From positions 1-60,234 of the forward strand of contig JAABST010000026.1 of NCBI GenBank assembly GCA_011390275.1: 60,234 nt of DNA, given 5' to 3'. The translations under genes were made by a program, and so were the position numbers. Of this stretch, positions 23,785 to 33,269 are shown piece after piece. The notes beneath the pieces are model-generated. The model did no database searches and was not told where the DNA came from. It worked only from the letters and a program-made list of their open reading frames with translations. Each line of letters starts with the position of its first letter. The stretch's first letter is position 1. This stretch comes from Geitlerinema sp. S16 (GTDB taxonomy: Bacteria > Cyanobacteriota > Cyanobacteriia > Cyanobacteriales > Geitlerinemataceae).

Positions 23785-25464
23785 CTAGTCATTCGATAAC
23801 CAGTCAAGCTTATCGCGCATCACAAATCGACCAAACGCTCGCAAAAAGAGTAACCCCATCAATCCGGCAAACCCAAAACAGAGAAACGCCGCGATCGACA
23901 TCGAACCCGAAGCGAAAATCGCCCCCGACATAAAGCTAAATCCACAAAATCCGCCGTAAATCATCGCTTTCATCGCCAACTGTAGCCGCGCGATCGCCCG
24001 TTCGGTTTCCAGCTTTTGCGATCGCCAGCGCTGCTCCCCATCATCAAGCCGCCGCTCGATCTGCATCAGCAGCACTTCGACGCGACTCGGGCGATCGAAC
24101 CGACTCGTAATAAAGTTTTTGGCCTGACGCACAATTTCGCCCGCGATCTGCTTCTGTCCCTGTTTACCCGCAAAGTTTTTCACAAACGGCTGAACGCAGG
24201 CCATCAGGTTGTATTGCTGATCGAGGCTTCGCGCCACCCCATCCAAAGTTCCCAAGGCTTTCAAAATAAACGTCATCTGCGCCGGGAGTCGAAACGGCTG
24301 CTTCTCAAACATTTCGTACAGCTCGTATTTCAGTTGGCGGAACTCCTGAAAATTGAGCGGACGTTCACGAAAGCGATCGAGCGCAAACTCGATCATCGTC
24401 TGTACCGGCGTCATGTCCTTCATTTTCGACACCAGCCCCATTGACACCAGCGTATCGACCACCTCGTCCGCATCCTTACGAATCACCGCAAACAGCGCCC
24501 GCGTCATTTCCGCCTGATTCAGCGAGCTAATCTCGGACATCATGCCGAAATCGTAAAAAATAATATTGCCCTTGCTATCGACCGCCATGTTGCCGGGATG
24601 GGGGTCAGCCTGGAAAAAGCCATCTACCAGCAACTGCTTCAGGTAACAGCCAATCCCGACCTTATTAATTTCCTTCGGGTCTAGCCCGATCGATTCGAGC
24701 TGTTCGCGCCGATCAATCTTGATTCCCGGCAGATACTCCAGGGTTAAAACGTGAGTGGTGGTGTACTTCCAGTAGACCTTGGGCGCGAGGATATTGGGAT
24801 AGTCGAGAAAGTTGGCGCGGAAGCGATCGGCGTTTTGCCCTTCGTGAACATAGTCAATTTCAAAGTAAATCGTGCGGCGAAATTCTTCGTAAATCGCTTC
24901 TAGCTCAAATTTTTGCAAGCTGGGAAATAGTCGCTCACACACCTGCACGAGCTGTAGCAAGGCTTTGAAGTCGAGGTCAAACAGCCCCTCTAGTCCGGGG
25001 CGCTGCACTTTGACCGCCACTTCCTCGCCAGAATGGAGCCTCGCCCGGTGGACTTGCCCAAGGCTCGCTGCGGCGAGGGGGATCGGGTCAAATTCGGCGT
25101 ATAAAACATCGATCGGCTGCTGGAGATCGGCTTCAATAATATTGATCGCTGCCGTCGAGCTAAACGGCGGAACGCTATCTTGCAGTTTGCTTAGAGCGCG
25201 AATGTACTCCAAAGGCAGCAAGTCGCCACGGGTCGAAAGCGCCTGACCGATTTTAATAAATGTGGGGCCTAAGTCCAGCAGTTGACCGACAAGCTGTTCG
25301 GCGCGTTTTGTTCGATGTTCCGGGCTACTGCGCCGTTTTTTACTATCCCACCAGAGTCCGAAGGCAAATTGAATCGTTGCCGAAAACACATCGATCTGAC
25401 GGGCGATCGCGGAATACTTCTGCTGTTGCCACGGTAGTGGTTTGGATTGAGCTGGGGTCAGCAT
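23785..25464 (-). CDS. ABC1/UbiB-family atypical kinase (AarF domain)
   Basis: 559 residues from ATG at 25464; a TTG at 25473 is less likely. Family motifs are in order: KxGQ in PTFIKIGQALSTRGDLLP, the Ala-rich loop AAASLGQVHRA, the VAIK-like Lys in VAVKVQRPG, and DPHPGN with YDFG in DPHPGNMAVDSKGNIIFYDFGMM. Two C-terminal hydrophobic helices (MIYGGFCGFSFMSGAIFASG and AAFLCFGFAGLMGLLFL) anchor it in membrane. Such kinases act in quinone and tocopherol metabolism and in stress responses in cyanobacteria and plastids. The exact substrate is unknown. Confidence 0.9.
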   Translation of the reverse strand: MLTPAQSKPLPWQQQKYSAIARQIDVFSATIQFAFGLWWDSKKRRSSPEHRTKRAEQLVGQLLDLGPTFIKIGQALSTRGDLLPLEYIRALSKLQDSVPPFSSTAAINIIEADLQQPIDVLYAEFDPIPLAAASLGQVHRARLHSGEEVAVKVQRPGLEGLFDLDFKALLQLVQVCERLFPSLQKFELEAIYEEFRRTIYFEIDYVHEGQNADRFRANFLDYPNILAPKVYWKYTTTHVLTLEYLPGIKIDRREQLESIGLDPKEINKVGIGCYLKQLLVDGFFQADPHPGNMAVDSKGNIIFYDFGMMSEISSLNQAEMTRALFAVIRKDADEVVDTLVSMGLVSKMKDMTPVQTMIEFALDRFRERPLNFQEFRQLKYELYEMFEKQPFRLPAQMTFILKALGTLDGVARSLDQQYNLMACVQPFVKNFAGKQGQKQIAGEIVRQAKNFITSRFDRPSRVEVLLMQIERRLDDGEQRWRSQKLETERAIARLQLAMKAMIYGGFCGFSFMSGAIFASGSMSIAAFLCFGFAGLMGLLFLRAFGRFVMRDKLDWLSND

Positions 25465-25603
25465 GACGGGCAAGGACAGGGCGATCGGGGGAATGACTCG
25501 GAAAAATGAATCGAATGCTGTGCTTCAGATCAGGATCTGGTTGCGATCACGTTTCACTGTCGCGATCGTCTCAAAACGAGAAGATACCGGAAGAACCGTC
25601 ACA

Positions 25604-25646
25604 TTAAAAAGAGCTGTGCGCTTTTGCAGCATACAGCTCTTTTTGA
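25604..25646 (-). terminator. Bidirectional intrinsic terminator after the pilin gene
   Basis: AAAAAGAGCTGT (25606-25617) pairs perfectly with ACAGCTCTTTTT (25633-25644), a 12-bp stem with A and T runs on both sides. It lies about 70 bp beyond the pilin stop and can terminate in either direction. Confidence 0.85.
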
Positions 25647-25717
25647 TTCGCGTGGCGATTATTACAAGCAGCGCTTCAAGCTACAAATAACAATAACCTG
25701 CCATTCGTCAATGTTGA

Positions 25718-26251
25718 TTACTCAACAGGGACGCCACCGGTACAACGAGCTTCAGGATCGGCTGCATCAGGAACAACACCAACGCCGTTACCATCCACCG
25801 GTTCTGTTTCACCACACGCTGCTGCTGCTGTTTGGCCAGCCGCATCGCCGGTTTCAATCACGATAACAGCTCCGGTGTAGTCACGTACGGAGAGTTGGTC
25901 GTTAGCCGTTGCAACCACAGTTGCCAGTGTTTCATTTGGCTCTGGATTCATCGCAAAGGTGTAGTTGTTGCCTTCGGTCGGGATACCAATTTTTAGTTCA
26001 GTGAAGGTCTTCGCAAACGCATCGTTTTCGAGACGGAACGACTGTTGCGAGCGGTTAACTGCACCGACGTTGTTTTTGCCTTCGGCTTGACGGGCTTTTG
26101 CGGCTTGGTTCAGGAACGACGGCAGCGCGATCGCAGCCAAAATACCGATAATGATAATAACGACGAGTAGTTCAATCAGCGTAAAGCCTTCGTTGTTGGC
26201 TTTGTTGCTGTTCAGGTGTTGCAGGAATTTGGCTTGGAAGTTAGCGTTCAT
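25718..26251 (-). CDS. pilA: Type IV pilin-like protein (PilA family)
   Basis: 177 residues from ATG, with GAGAGG seven bases upstream. A 22-residue leader (MNANFQAKFLQHLNSNKANNEG) ends at the prepilin peptidase site G^FTLIELLVV, with Glu at +5 of the mature protein. The hydrophobic N-helix (LIELLVVIIIIGILAAIALP) and an N-x-A-x-x-A turn follow. The C-terminal half has a possible disulfide loop (two Cys, in AAACGETE and EARCTGG). It is acidic and Ala/Thr-rich, consistent with a major or surface-exposed minor pilin used in twitching, DNA uptake or secretion. Monocistronic, with its own terminator. Confidence 0.9.
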   Translation of the reverse strand: MNANFQAKFLQHLNSNKANNEGFTLIELLVVIIIIGILAAIALPSFLNQAAKARQAEGKNNVGAVNRSQQSFRLENDAFAKTFTELKIGIPTEGNNYTFAMNPEPNETLATVVATANDQLSVRDYTGAVIVIETGDAAGQTAAAACGETEPVDGNGVGVVPDAADPEARCTGGVPVE

Positions 26252-26401
26252 TGAGTGACCTCTCTTGAAGCGGGGAATAGCAGGTTAGGTGCGATTCGGT
26301 TGTGAGTTTAATGTACCCACTCAACGATCAATTCATATCATCGAGTCAAAAAAAAAGAAATTGAGTCGCAATGACCTTGGGAAAATGGCTGTAATGCTTT
26401 T

Positions 26402-28444
26402 CTAGGCAGCGATCGAGCAGTTCATCACCTTTAGTAGAAATGCCCACTTATCGACAACCTCCTCGATTTGTTTGCTCGTGGGCTTGCCTGCACCGTGTCC
26501 GGCTTGGGTTTCGATGCGGATGAGTTGGGGTCGATCGCCCGTATTGGCAGCTTGGAGAGCGGCGGCGAATTTGAAGCTGTGGGCGGGAACGACGCGATCG
26601 TCACGATCGGCGGTGATGATCAGCGTCGCGGGGTAGTCCGTGTCGGGTTTGAGGTTGTGGAGCGGCGAGTAGGCAAAGAGTGCGGGAAAATCTGCCGGGT
26701 CGTTGGGCGTGCCGTATTCCGAGCACCAGGCCCAGCCGATCGTGAATTTGTGAAAGCGCAACATATCCAGCACACCGACAGCGGGTAGCGCGGCGGCGAA
26801 CAGATCCGGGCGCTGCACCATGCAAGCTCCGACCAGTAAACCGCCGTTACTGCCGCCACCGATCGCCAGTTTTTCCTTCGAGGTGTAACCCTCGGCGATC
26901 AGCCATTCGCCCGCCGCGATGAAATCATCAAAGACATTTTGCTTGCGGTCTTTCATCCCGGCTTCATGCCACGCTTCGCCATACTCGCCGCCGCCGCGCA
27001 AATTGGGAATCGCCAAAATGCCGCCCTGTTCCATCCAGAGAAGCTGACTGACGGAAAAGTTGGGAGTTAGGGAAACGTTAAAGCCACCGTAGCCGTAGAG
27101 ATAGGTCGGATTAGAGCCGTCGCGTGTGATGGTTTTGAGGTGCGTCACAAACATCGGGATGCGTGTCCCGTCTTTGCTGGTGTAAAACACCTGTTCGGTG
27201 ATGAAGCGATCGCAATCGATATTCACCTCGGGCTGACGGAAGATCGTACTTGTGCCGGTGGCGCAGTCGTAGCGATAGATCGTGGTCGGGGTGGTGAAGC
27301 TGGTGAAGACGTAGAAGGTGTCGCGATCGCTGCGTTTGCCGGAAAAGCCGCCGATCGAGCCGATGCCGGGAAGTTCGACGATCTGGCGATCGCTGCCGTC
27401 AAGGGCGAAATGTTCGACTTGGTTTTTCGCGTCTTGCAGATAGGTGACGTAAAACCGATCGTTTAAGGTACTAACGGATTCGATCGGATTTTCGGTTTCG
27501 GGGATCAGCTCGCGGCGATCGCCAGTGGCAATGTCGATCTCGATGACTTTACTTTTCGGCGCGTCCTGATTGGTCTCAAACCAAAAGCGCGTGCCGTCGT
27601 TATCGATGAAATCGTAGGCGGCGTCGAAATTGTCGATGAGTTCGACGATCACCGCTTTGGGATCGCTCAGATCTTTGTAGTAAAACCGATTGGTGCGGGT
27701 GGTGTCGCGCCACACCGAGACCACGAGATAGCGACCGTCATCCGTGACGCTGGCGCTCGATCCCCATTTTGGTTCGTCGGGAAATTCAAGCACTAGCTCG
27801 TCTTCAGTTTGAGATGTGCCGAGGCGATGGTAATACAGCTTTTGAAATTCGTTAACGTCTTGCAGTTCGCTCGTGGGCGCATCGTAGCGGCTGTAGAAAA
27901 AGCCCGCGCCGTCGTGCGTCCAGGCCGCGCCCGAGAATTTCACCCATTCGATCACATCGCCGAGATCTTCCCCAGTTGCAATATCGCGTACGTGCCAGGT
28001 CGTCCAGTCCGATCCGCCCTGGGATAAACCGTAGGCCAGATAGCGGCCTTGGGGATCGATCGCCGTGCCGCCGAGGGCAACGGTTCCATCCTCGGATAGG
28101 GCGTTGGGATCAAGCAAAATCTGAGCCTCACCGTCGAGGCGATCGAGCCAATACAGCACGCTTTGATTTTGCAGGCCGTCGTTTTTGTAGAAAAAGTAGC
28201 GATCGCCGCGTTTATAAGGCGCACTATATTTCTCGTAATTCCAGATTTCCGTCAGGCGGGCTTTGAGCCGATCGCGATCGGGAAGCTGCGCTAAATAACC
28301 AAAGGTCAGCGTATTTTGTGCCGCAATCCAGGCCGCCGTTTCAGGACTATCCCCCTCTTCCAGCCAGCGATACGGGTCGGCGATCTCGGTTCCGTGGTAG
28401 TTCTCGATACAGTCAACGGTCTGGGATGGGGGATAGTTCAGCAT
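26402..28444 (-). CDS. Prolyl oligopeptidase (S9A serine peptidase)
   Basis: 680 residues from ATG, the normal length. The N-terminus YPPSQTVDCIENYHGTEIADPYRWLEE is characteristic. A seven-bladed propeller spans about residues 70-400. The catalytic alpha/beta hydrolase domain carries Ser in GGGSNGGLL, Asp in TADRDDRVVPAHSFK and His in QAGHGAGKPT. No signal peptide: cytosolic. It cleaves short proline-containing peptides. The pilA gene follows on the same strand 150 bp downstream. The 5' leader is purine-rich on the plus strand and repetitive (28481-28512). Confidence 0.95.
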   Translation of the reverse strand: MLNYPPSQTVDCIENYHGTEIADPYRWLEEGDSPETAAWIAAQNTLTFGYLAQLPDRDRLKARLTEIWNYEKYSAPYKRGDRYFFYKNDGLQNQSVLYWLDRLDGEAQILLDPNALSEDGTVALGGTAIDPQGRYLAYGLSQGGSDWTTWHVRDIATGEDLGDVIEWVKFSGAAWTHDGAGFFYSRYDAPTSELQDVNEFQKLYYHRLGTSQTEDELVLEFPDEPKWGSSASVTDDGRYLVVSVWRDTTRTNRFYYKDLSDPKAVIVELIDNFDAAYDFIDNDGTRFWFETNQDAPKSKVIEIDIATGDRRELIPETENPIESVSTLNDRFYVTYLQDAKNQVEHFALDGSDRQIVELPGIGSIGGFSGKRSDRDTFYVFTSFTTPTTIYRYDCATGTSTIFRQPEVNIDCDRFITEQVFYTSKDGTRIPMFVTHLKTITRDGSNPTYLYGYGGFNVSLTPNFSVSQLLWMEQGGILAIPNLRGGGEYGEAWHEAGMKDRKQNVFDDFIAAGEWLIAEGYTSKEKLAIGGGSNGGLLVGACMVQRPDLFAAALPAVGVLDMLRFHKFTIGWAWCSEYGTPNDPADFPALFAYSPLHNLKPDTDYPATLIITADRDDRVVPAHSFKFAAALQAANTGDRPQLIRIETQAGHGAGKPTSKQIEEVVDKWAFLLKVMNCSIAA

Positions 28445-28811
28445 TGAAAATTTGGAAGCTTGAAAAATGGAAAACTTGAAAGTTTGGACGGTTAGAAGTT
28501 TGGACGGTTAAAGTCTGGAAGTTGAAAAACTTGCAAGGCTCGAAAGGTTGAAGTCTGAAGACCATTAGAGTGTCCAGCGTTTCGATATCCTGTGTCTTTC
28601 GACTTCCTGGGGACTGACCACGATGTATGCAGAGCTTAGGAGCAAGATGGCAAACAACCGCTCAAACCGTCGCCTAGCCCACAATTGTCGATCCCCAATT
28701 TAGGTTAAAGATTGACCACGTGACGATGCATCTACAGATCTAACCCCGCCGAACCCATCGATTTATCCTAAATCTTAATTCGATCCATCCCCATCACCCC
28801 CCTTCCCTTCG
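28445..28811. repeat. Intergenic region with a 16-bp tandem repeat at 28481-28512
   Basis: The units AGTTTGGACGGTTAGA (28481-28496) and AGTTTGGACGGTTAAA (28497-28512) are tandem and flanked by degenerate GAAAnnTTGGA-like words from 28450 to 28560. This is between two divergently transcribed genes. The remaining 200 bp before 28812 show no gene and no clear operator; I found no good NtcA site (GTA-N8-TAC). Confidence 0.6.
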
Positions 28812-29882
28812 ATGCCCGAATCTTACCAACGTATTCGTCTCGGGGTCGCCTTCTTTCTCACCACGATCGCGATCGCCATTTTCGGCTACATCGGCTTCGG
28901 CTGGACGACCCTCGAAGCGGTTTACATGGTGGTCATCACCATCTTCGGCGTCGGCTATGGTGAAGTCAGACCGCTGGACACCCCCTTTCAAAAAGTGTTT
29001 ACCATGCTGGTCATTGTGGCGGGAACCACCTCAGCGGTGTATATCGTGGGGGGATTTATCCAAATGGTCACGGAAGGGGAAATTCATCGCGCTTTGAGTA
29101 TGCAAAACCGTCAACGCACGATCGCCAACCTGCGCAACCACGCGATTATCTGCGGTTTTGGTCGTATGGGCGAGGCGATCGCCCATCAGCTTGAAGCCGC
29201 CGCGCTCCCGTTTGTGATCATTGATCACGATCCGGAACGCATCGCCCTAGCCGAAGGTCTCGGCTACCTGATCCACAGCGGTGACGCCACACGCGAGGAC
29301 TGCCTATACGCCGTCGGCATCCTCGAAGCGAAAACCTTAGCGACGGTCTTATCGGATGATGCGATGAATGTTTTTACAACCCTCACCGCTCGTGAACTGA
29401 ACCCCAGAATGACGATCCTGTCCCGTAGCGAAGTCCTGGAAACGGAGCGTAAATTGCGCCTCGCGGGAGCCGACCATGTCATCCTGCCCCTGACGGTGGG
29501 CGCGACCCAGATGGCTAACTTGATGACCGAAACCAATCGGCGTGACTTTCTGAACCACCCCGAAGAGCGCAGTTATCTCAATGAATTGCTCGCCGACATT
29601 GAGGTGCAAATGGACGAGCTGACGGTACAGCGGGGATCGCTGGCTCTTGGGCGGACGGTGATGGAAATGGAGGTGCGCGGCAAGGGGGCATTCATCGCGA
29701 TCGCCATTCGTCGCGCCGATGGCAGCACGATTTTTCGGCCACACCCATCGCAGATTTTGCAAATTGGCGATGCCCTGGTCGTCATCGGCCACCGCGACGC
29801 GATTCCCCAATTTGCCGATCGCTACGAATTTCAACGCAAACAACTCAAGGTTCGCCGGGACTCGCTCCCGCCTTCGTTATGA
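28812..29882 (+). CDS. Two-TM potassium channel with RCK domains (MthK/TrkA-N type)
   Basis: 356 residues from ATG. The first helix is GVAFFLTTIAIAIFGYIGF, the pore loop TIFGVGYGE holds the GYG potassium filter, and the second helix is VFTMLVIVAGTTSAVYIVGG. An RCK/TrkA-N domain follows: HAIICGFGRMGEAIAHQL (GxGxxG nucleotide fold), VIIDHDPER, HSGDATREDCL. RCK_C is at about 265-345. The channel is complete. Its TGA overlaps the ATG of the ammonium transporter (ATGA at 29879-29882), so the two are translationally coupled. That pairing of a potassium channel with an Amt is unusual and suggests joint control of K+ and NH4+ balance. Confidence 0.9.
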   Translation: MPESYQRIRLGVAFFLTTIAIAIFGYIGFGWTTLEAVYMVVITIFGVGYGEVRPLDTPFQKVFTMLVIVAGTTSAVYIVGGFIQMVTEGEIHRALSMQNRQRTIANLRNHAIICGFGRMGEAIAHQLEAAALPFVIIDHDPERIALAEGLGYLIHSGDATREDCLYAVGILEAKTLATVLSDDAMNVFTTLTARELNPRMTILSRSEVLETERKLRLAGADHVILPLTVGATQMANLMTETNRRDFLNHPEERSYLNELLADIEVQMDELTVQRGSLALGRTVMEMEVRGKGAFIAIAIRRADGSTIFRPHPSQILQIGDALVVIGHRDAIPQFADRYEFQRKQLKVRRDSLPPSL

Positions 29883-31501
29883 CTGCGATCGATTTGCTTT
29901 GGATGCTGATCTGTTCCGGCCTGGTATTCCTGATGCAGGCCGGTTTTATGTGTCTGGAATCGGGCATGACGCGATCGAAAAATAGCATCAATGTCGCGAT
30001 TAAGAATTTGGCCGATTTTGGTCTATCGGTGGCACTGTTTTGGGCGTTCGGGTTTGCGGTGATGTTTGGCGTGTCGCGCTGGGGTTGGTGGGGACAGGGG
30101 GCGATCTTTCCCAGTTTGGATGCACCGGATCAGGCGGTGTTTTTCCTCTATCAAGCGATGTTCTGCGGCACGTCTACGACGATCGTTTCGGGCGTCGTCG
30201 CCGAGCGGATGCGCTTCAGTGCCTACCTGGCGATCGCGGCCTTGGTCTCCGGTGTGATCTATCCCATATTCGGTCACTGGGCTTGGAATGGCTCGATTCA
30301 CCGCACCCTCGAATCCGCAACCCAAACCCAAGGCTGGCTCGAACAGCTTGGCTTTGTCGATTTCGCGGGTTCGACGGTGGTGCATAGCGTCGGGGCGTGG
30401 GTCGGGCTGGCGGCGGTGATCGCGATCGGGGCGCGACGTGGACGATTTCCCGGCGCGACGGGTGTGGCGGGATCGGGACGGGTCGAAAAAATCCAGGGAT
30501 CGAATATGCCCTTTTCAGTTCTCGGGGCGATGTTGCTGTGGTTTGGCTGGATTGGTTTTAACGGCGGCAGTAACTTCACGCTCGATGAAACCGTGCCGGG
30601 AATTTTGCTGAACACGATGCTGGGCGGGGTGGCCGGTTTACTGGTCGGTGCGGGCCTGAGCGCGATCGCCGATCGTCGCGTCGAAGCCGAACCGCTGATC
30701 AACAGCACACTGGCGGGACTTGTGGCCATTACCGCTAGCGCCCACGCCGTTGATGCGCAACTCGCCGTGATCATTGGTGGAACCGGTGCGGCGATCGCCC
30801 TGCTCGTGGCACGACAGCTCATCCATTGGCGCATCGATGATGCTGTCGATGCGGTTGCCGTACACGGTGGCGCAGGCGCGTGGGGGACGCTTTGCGTCGG
30901 TTTATTTGGCGATCTGGCTCGCCTGGATACGGGACTGAGTCGTCTGGTACAAATTGGAGTGCAGTGCTTGGGAATTGCGACGGCGCTGGTTTGGGCGCTG
31001 GGGATCAGTTGGCTGGTGTTGCGATCGCTCGATCGGTTCTTGCCGCTGCGAATTTCGATCGAAGATGAGGAGCTGGGCTTAAACCTCTCGGAACACAACG
31101 CCAAAACCGAAACCTATGATTTATTTCAGGTGATGGATCGACAGGCGGAAACCCATGATCTGAGCCTGCGGGTTCCGGTTGAGCCGTTTACAGAAATCGG
31201 TCACATTGCCGCGCGGTATAACCAAGTGATGGACGCTTTTGAATCTCGACATCATAAAAGCGTCGAGGATTTGGCCGAAATTTACTATGTCACGGCGGCG
31301 ATCGCGGCGGCGATCGAACACGATACCTTCGATGCGAAAAACCTCGGACTGGAGGATGTGATCGATCGGGCTGACGAAATCGGCGCACTGGCTCGCACCA
31401 TCAGCCAGATGGCCGACGCGCTCCAGCAACGCGATCGCGAACTGATGCGCCTGACCCAACAGCTCACCCAATCCAACCTCGATCCCGAAGCCTCCGTTTA
31501 A
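29879..31501 (+). CDS. amt: Ammonium transporter (Amt) with two C-terminal HAMP-like segments
   Basis: 540 residues from ATG, overlapping the channel gene by 4 bp. Residues 1-395 are a full Amt channel: D161 in VDFAGSTVVH, the twin pore His 169 (VVHSVG) and 329 (AVHGGAGAWGTL), and FNGGSNF. The usual cytosolic tail motif EDEELGLNLSEHN ends at about 407. After that lie 130 extra residues. 423-454 (AETHDLSLRVPV.. TEIGHIAARYNQVMDAF) fits a HAMP domain. About 478-516 (FDAKNLGLEDVIDRADEIG then ALARTISQMADAL) is a second HAMP-like segment ending in a coiled coil. No kinase, cyclase or GGDEF follows. It may sense ammonium flux and signal to a partner; the partner is unknown. Confidence 0.9.
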   Translation: MTAIDLLWMLICSGLVFLMQAGFMCLESGMTRSKNSINVAIKNLADFGLSVALFWAFGFAVMFGVSRWGWWGQGAIFPSLDAPDQAVFFLYQAMFCGTSTTIVSGVVAERMRFSAYLAIAALVSGVIYPIFGHWAWNGSIHRTLESATQTQGWLEQLGFVDFAGSTVVHSVGAWVGLAAVIAIGARRGRFPGATGVAGSGRVEKIQGSNMPFSVLGAMLLWFGWIGFNGGSNFTLDETVPGILLNTMLGGVAGLLVGAGLSAIADRRVEAEPLINSTLAGLVAITASAHAVDAQLAVIIGGTGAAIALLVARQLIHWRIDDAVDAVAVHGGAGAWGTLCVGLFGDLARLDTGLSRLVQIGVQCLGIATALVWALGISWLVLRSLDRFLPLRISIEDEELGLNLSEHNAKTETYDLFQVMDRQAETHDLSLRVPVEPFTEIGHIAARYNQVMDAFESRHHKSVEDLAEIYYVTAAIAAAIEHDTFDAKNLGLEDVIDRADEIGALARTISQMADALQQRDRELMRLTQQLTQSNLDPEASV

Positions 31502-31518
31502 CCTCGGATTTGCCGTCA

Positions 31519-31536
31519 TTGGTAGATACTGTGTTG
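31519..31536 (+). repeat. 18-bp relic of repeat family C
   Basis: TTGGTAGATACTGTGTTG is identical to 8046-8063, the outer end of a family C repeat. The rest of the repeat is not recognisable. It lies between amt and the convergent sasA. Confidence 0.5.
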
Positions 31537-31579
31537 GCAGCAAAACCGCAAGTAACGAATCAATGCAAACGCTTCCGGC

Positions 31580-32836
31580 TTAACTCAGCTCGTTGCCCGC
31601 AAAGTGACGATAGACCGGCAACGTGAAATGAAAGGTGCTGCCACAACCCGGACGCGAATCCACCCAAATGCGCCCGTAATGCGCCCGCACAATCCGCTGA
31701 CAGAGCGCCAGCCCCAGGCCGTAACCATCTTGACTTTCATCCCGATCGAGCCGAAACCGATCTTCAAACACCGTGGTTTGATCCTCGGCAGGAATCCCCG
31801 GCCCCGTATCCGAAATACTGATTTGGAGTTTTTGCGACGTACGATGCAAAATTGCGATCTTGATCGTGCCTTTTTCCGGCGTGTACTTGATCGCATTGTC
31901 GATCAAATTACTAATCAACTGCCGAACACGTTCGCCGTCCGCATACGCATGGGGAAGATCTTGAGGGATATCAGTACAAGCCTTGTGCTGTTTACGCTGT
32001 AGGTGTTCCTGCTGTTGGTTTAACACGTCCTGACACAGCGCCTCAAGGTCTAGATCCTGGGGATAAATCGGGAAGCGATCGCAACCACTATGGGACGTTT
32101 CGAGGATATCGGTGATCATGCGATCGATCTGCCGACTCTGGGTGCGAGCGTGATGAAACAGTTTGGCCGAAATTTCCGGACGGGAATCGAGGGTCTTTTG
32201 ATGCAGCAACGTTTCGAGGGTTTCCAACGCGATCGAAATGGCCGTCAGCGGATTGCGCAGATCATGGGCAAGAATTGAGATCAGCCGGTCTTTAAAATTG
32301 AGGCGATCTTCTAGATCCGCCTTCTCTTTTTCTAGCTCAAACACCCGATCGGAAAGCTCAAACACCTCCGAGGAAATCGCCAGGGACTGACCCATCGACG
32401 GACTCGACTCTGGTTCATATCCATTCTGATCATTCGCCTGGATCGATGAGTGCGTGACCTTCGTTGATCTGGACGACGTTTCGATCGCAGACGGCACATC
32501 CGATAGCATCTTCTGCCAGCGCATCCAATAGCGTTCGAGCTGAATCACCAAATTACTGCCCGCCAGCATTTGACGCGGCTCTGGATAAAGCTTTAGTAAT
32601 GTGGGCGTGGCGATTAGCTTGAAGTGTTCCGCTAAGTAAGGCTGTTTGCTGACATCAACGACTTCGAGCGAAAAATTTTGTTCGTCGGTATTTTCGAGAT
32701 AGCGGCGAATGTAGCGCATTTGCTCCCATGAACTCGGACGCCGATCGACAAACAGTAAAAGCTGAATAGTCGCCTGGTTGTGGCTTGGTGTTCCGTCAAT
32801 GGGTGCTGCTGTTGTAGGTTGGTCTAAATCTGACAT
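31580..32836 (-). CDS. sasA: Circadian sensor histidine kinase SasA
   Basis: 418 residues from ATG. The N-terminal 30-110 is the KaiB-like thioredoxin fold (IQLLLFVDRRPSSWEQMRYI ... LKLIATPTLLKLYPEPRQ) that binds KaiC. A Ser-rich linker (115-170) and coiled coil lead to HisKA with the phospho-acceptor His in SILAHDLRNPLTA. The ATPase domain has LIDNAIKYTPEKG, ISDTGPGIPAED and GYGLGLALC. SasA reads KaiC phosphorylation and phosphorylates RpaA. The kai genes and rpaA are not in the window. The KaiB-like domain makes this call firm. Confidence 0.95.
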   Translation of the reverse strand: MSDLDQPTTAAPIDGTPSHNQATIQLLLFVDRRPSSWEQMRYIRRYLENTDEQNFSLEVVDVSKQPYLAEHFKLIATPTLLKLYPEPRQMLAGSNLVIQLERYWMRWQKMLSDVPSAIETSSRSTKVTHSSIQANDQNGYEPESSPSMGQSLAISSEVFELSDRVFELEKEKADLEDRLNFKDRLISILAHDLRNPLTAISIALETLETLLHQKTLDSRPEISAKLFHHARTQSRQIDRMITDILETSHSGCDRFPIYPQDLDLEALCQDVLNQQQEHLQRKQHKACTDIPQDLPHAYADGERVRQLISNLIDNAIKYTPEKGTIKIAILHRTSQKLQISISDTGPGIPAEDQTTVFEDRFRLDRDESQDGYGLGLALCQRIVRAHYGRIWVDSRPGCGSTFHFTLPVYRHFAGNELS

Positions 32837-33269
32837 GAGAGCCTCATTGCTAAAGCAACGTCAGTTTGGATTAAAAACAATGCGAAGTCCTGGCCGACGG
32901 TAACCTTGTGGGGATAGTAAATAATTTGAATTGATAACAGCGGGGACTCGATCGCGACAAAGCTAAGGAGGTTAACCGTCTAAACTCACCCAAAAACGAG
33001 CGTGAGGCGCGTGGCTAAACGCTAAGAACTGAGCAGCCCCTAAAGAATGCGGAATCGAGCAAAATAATGCCGACGTAACACTGCCGCACACTTTGCATTA
33101 CCCCTATATCTTAAGACCTTCTTTAGAATCTCGCGGAATTAGCCTCTAAACTTTACCGAGTTCTGGCTTTGTGGGAATCGATCGTCTCGGGTTCGATCTT
33201 GGCTTAAGATTGCTCTGGCATCACTGGATTCTTGTCCTGCGTTTGCCGTGATCTTGCTTTGACATTGCT
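32837..33269. other. Intergenic region between divergent sasA and the DUF2079 gene
   Basis: 433 bp (577 if the downstream gene starts at 33414). It must carry the promoter of sasA and perhaps that of the DUF2079 gene. I see no repeat, RNA gene or strong operator in it. Confidence 0.4.

Noticed and set aside
28445..28811. NtcA site upstream of the K+ channel/Amt pair
   Set aside because: No GTA-N8-TAC with correct spacing was found; the nearest TAC (28733) lacks its GTA partner.
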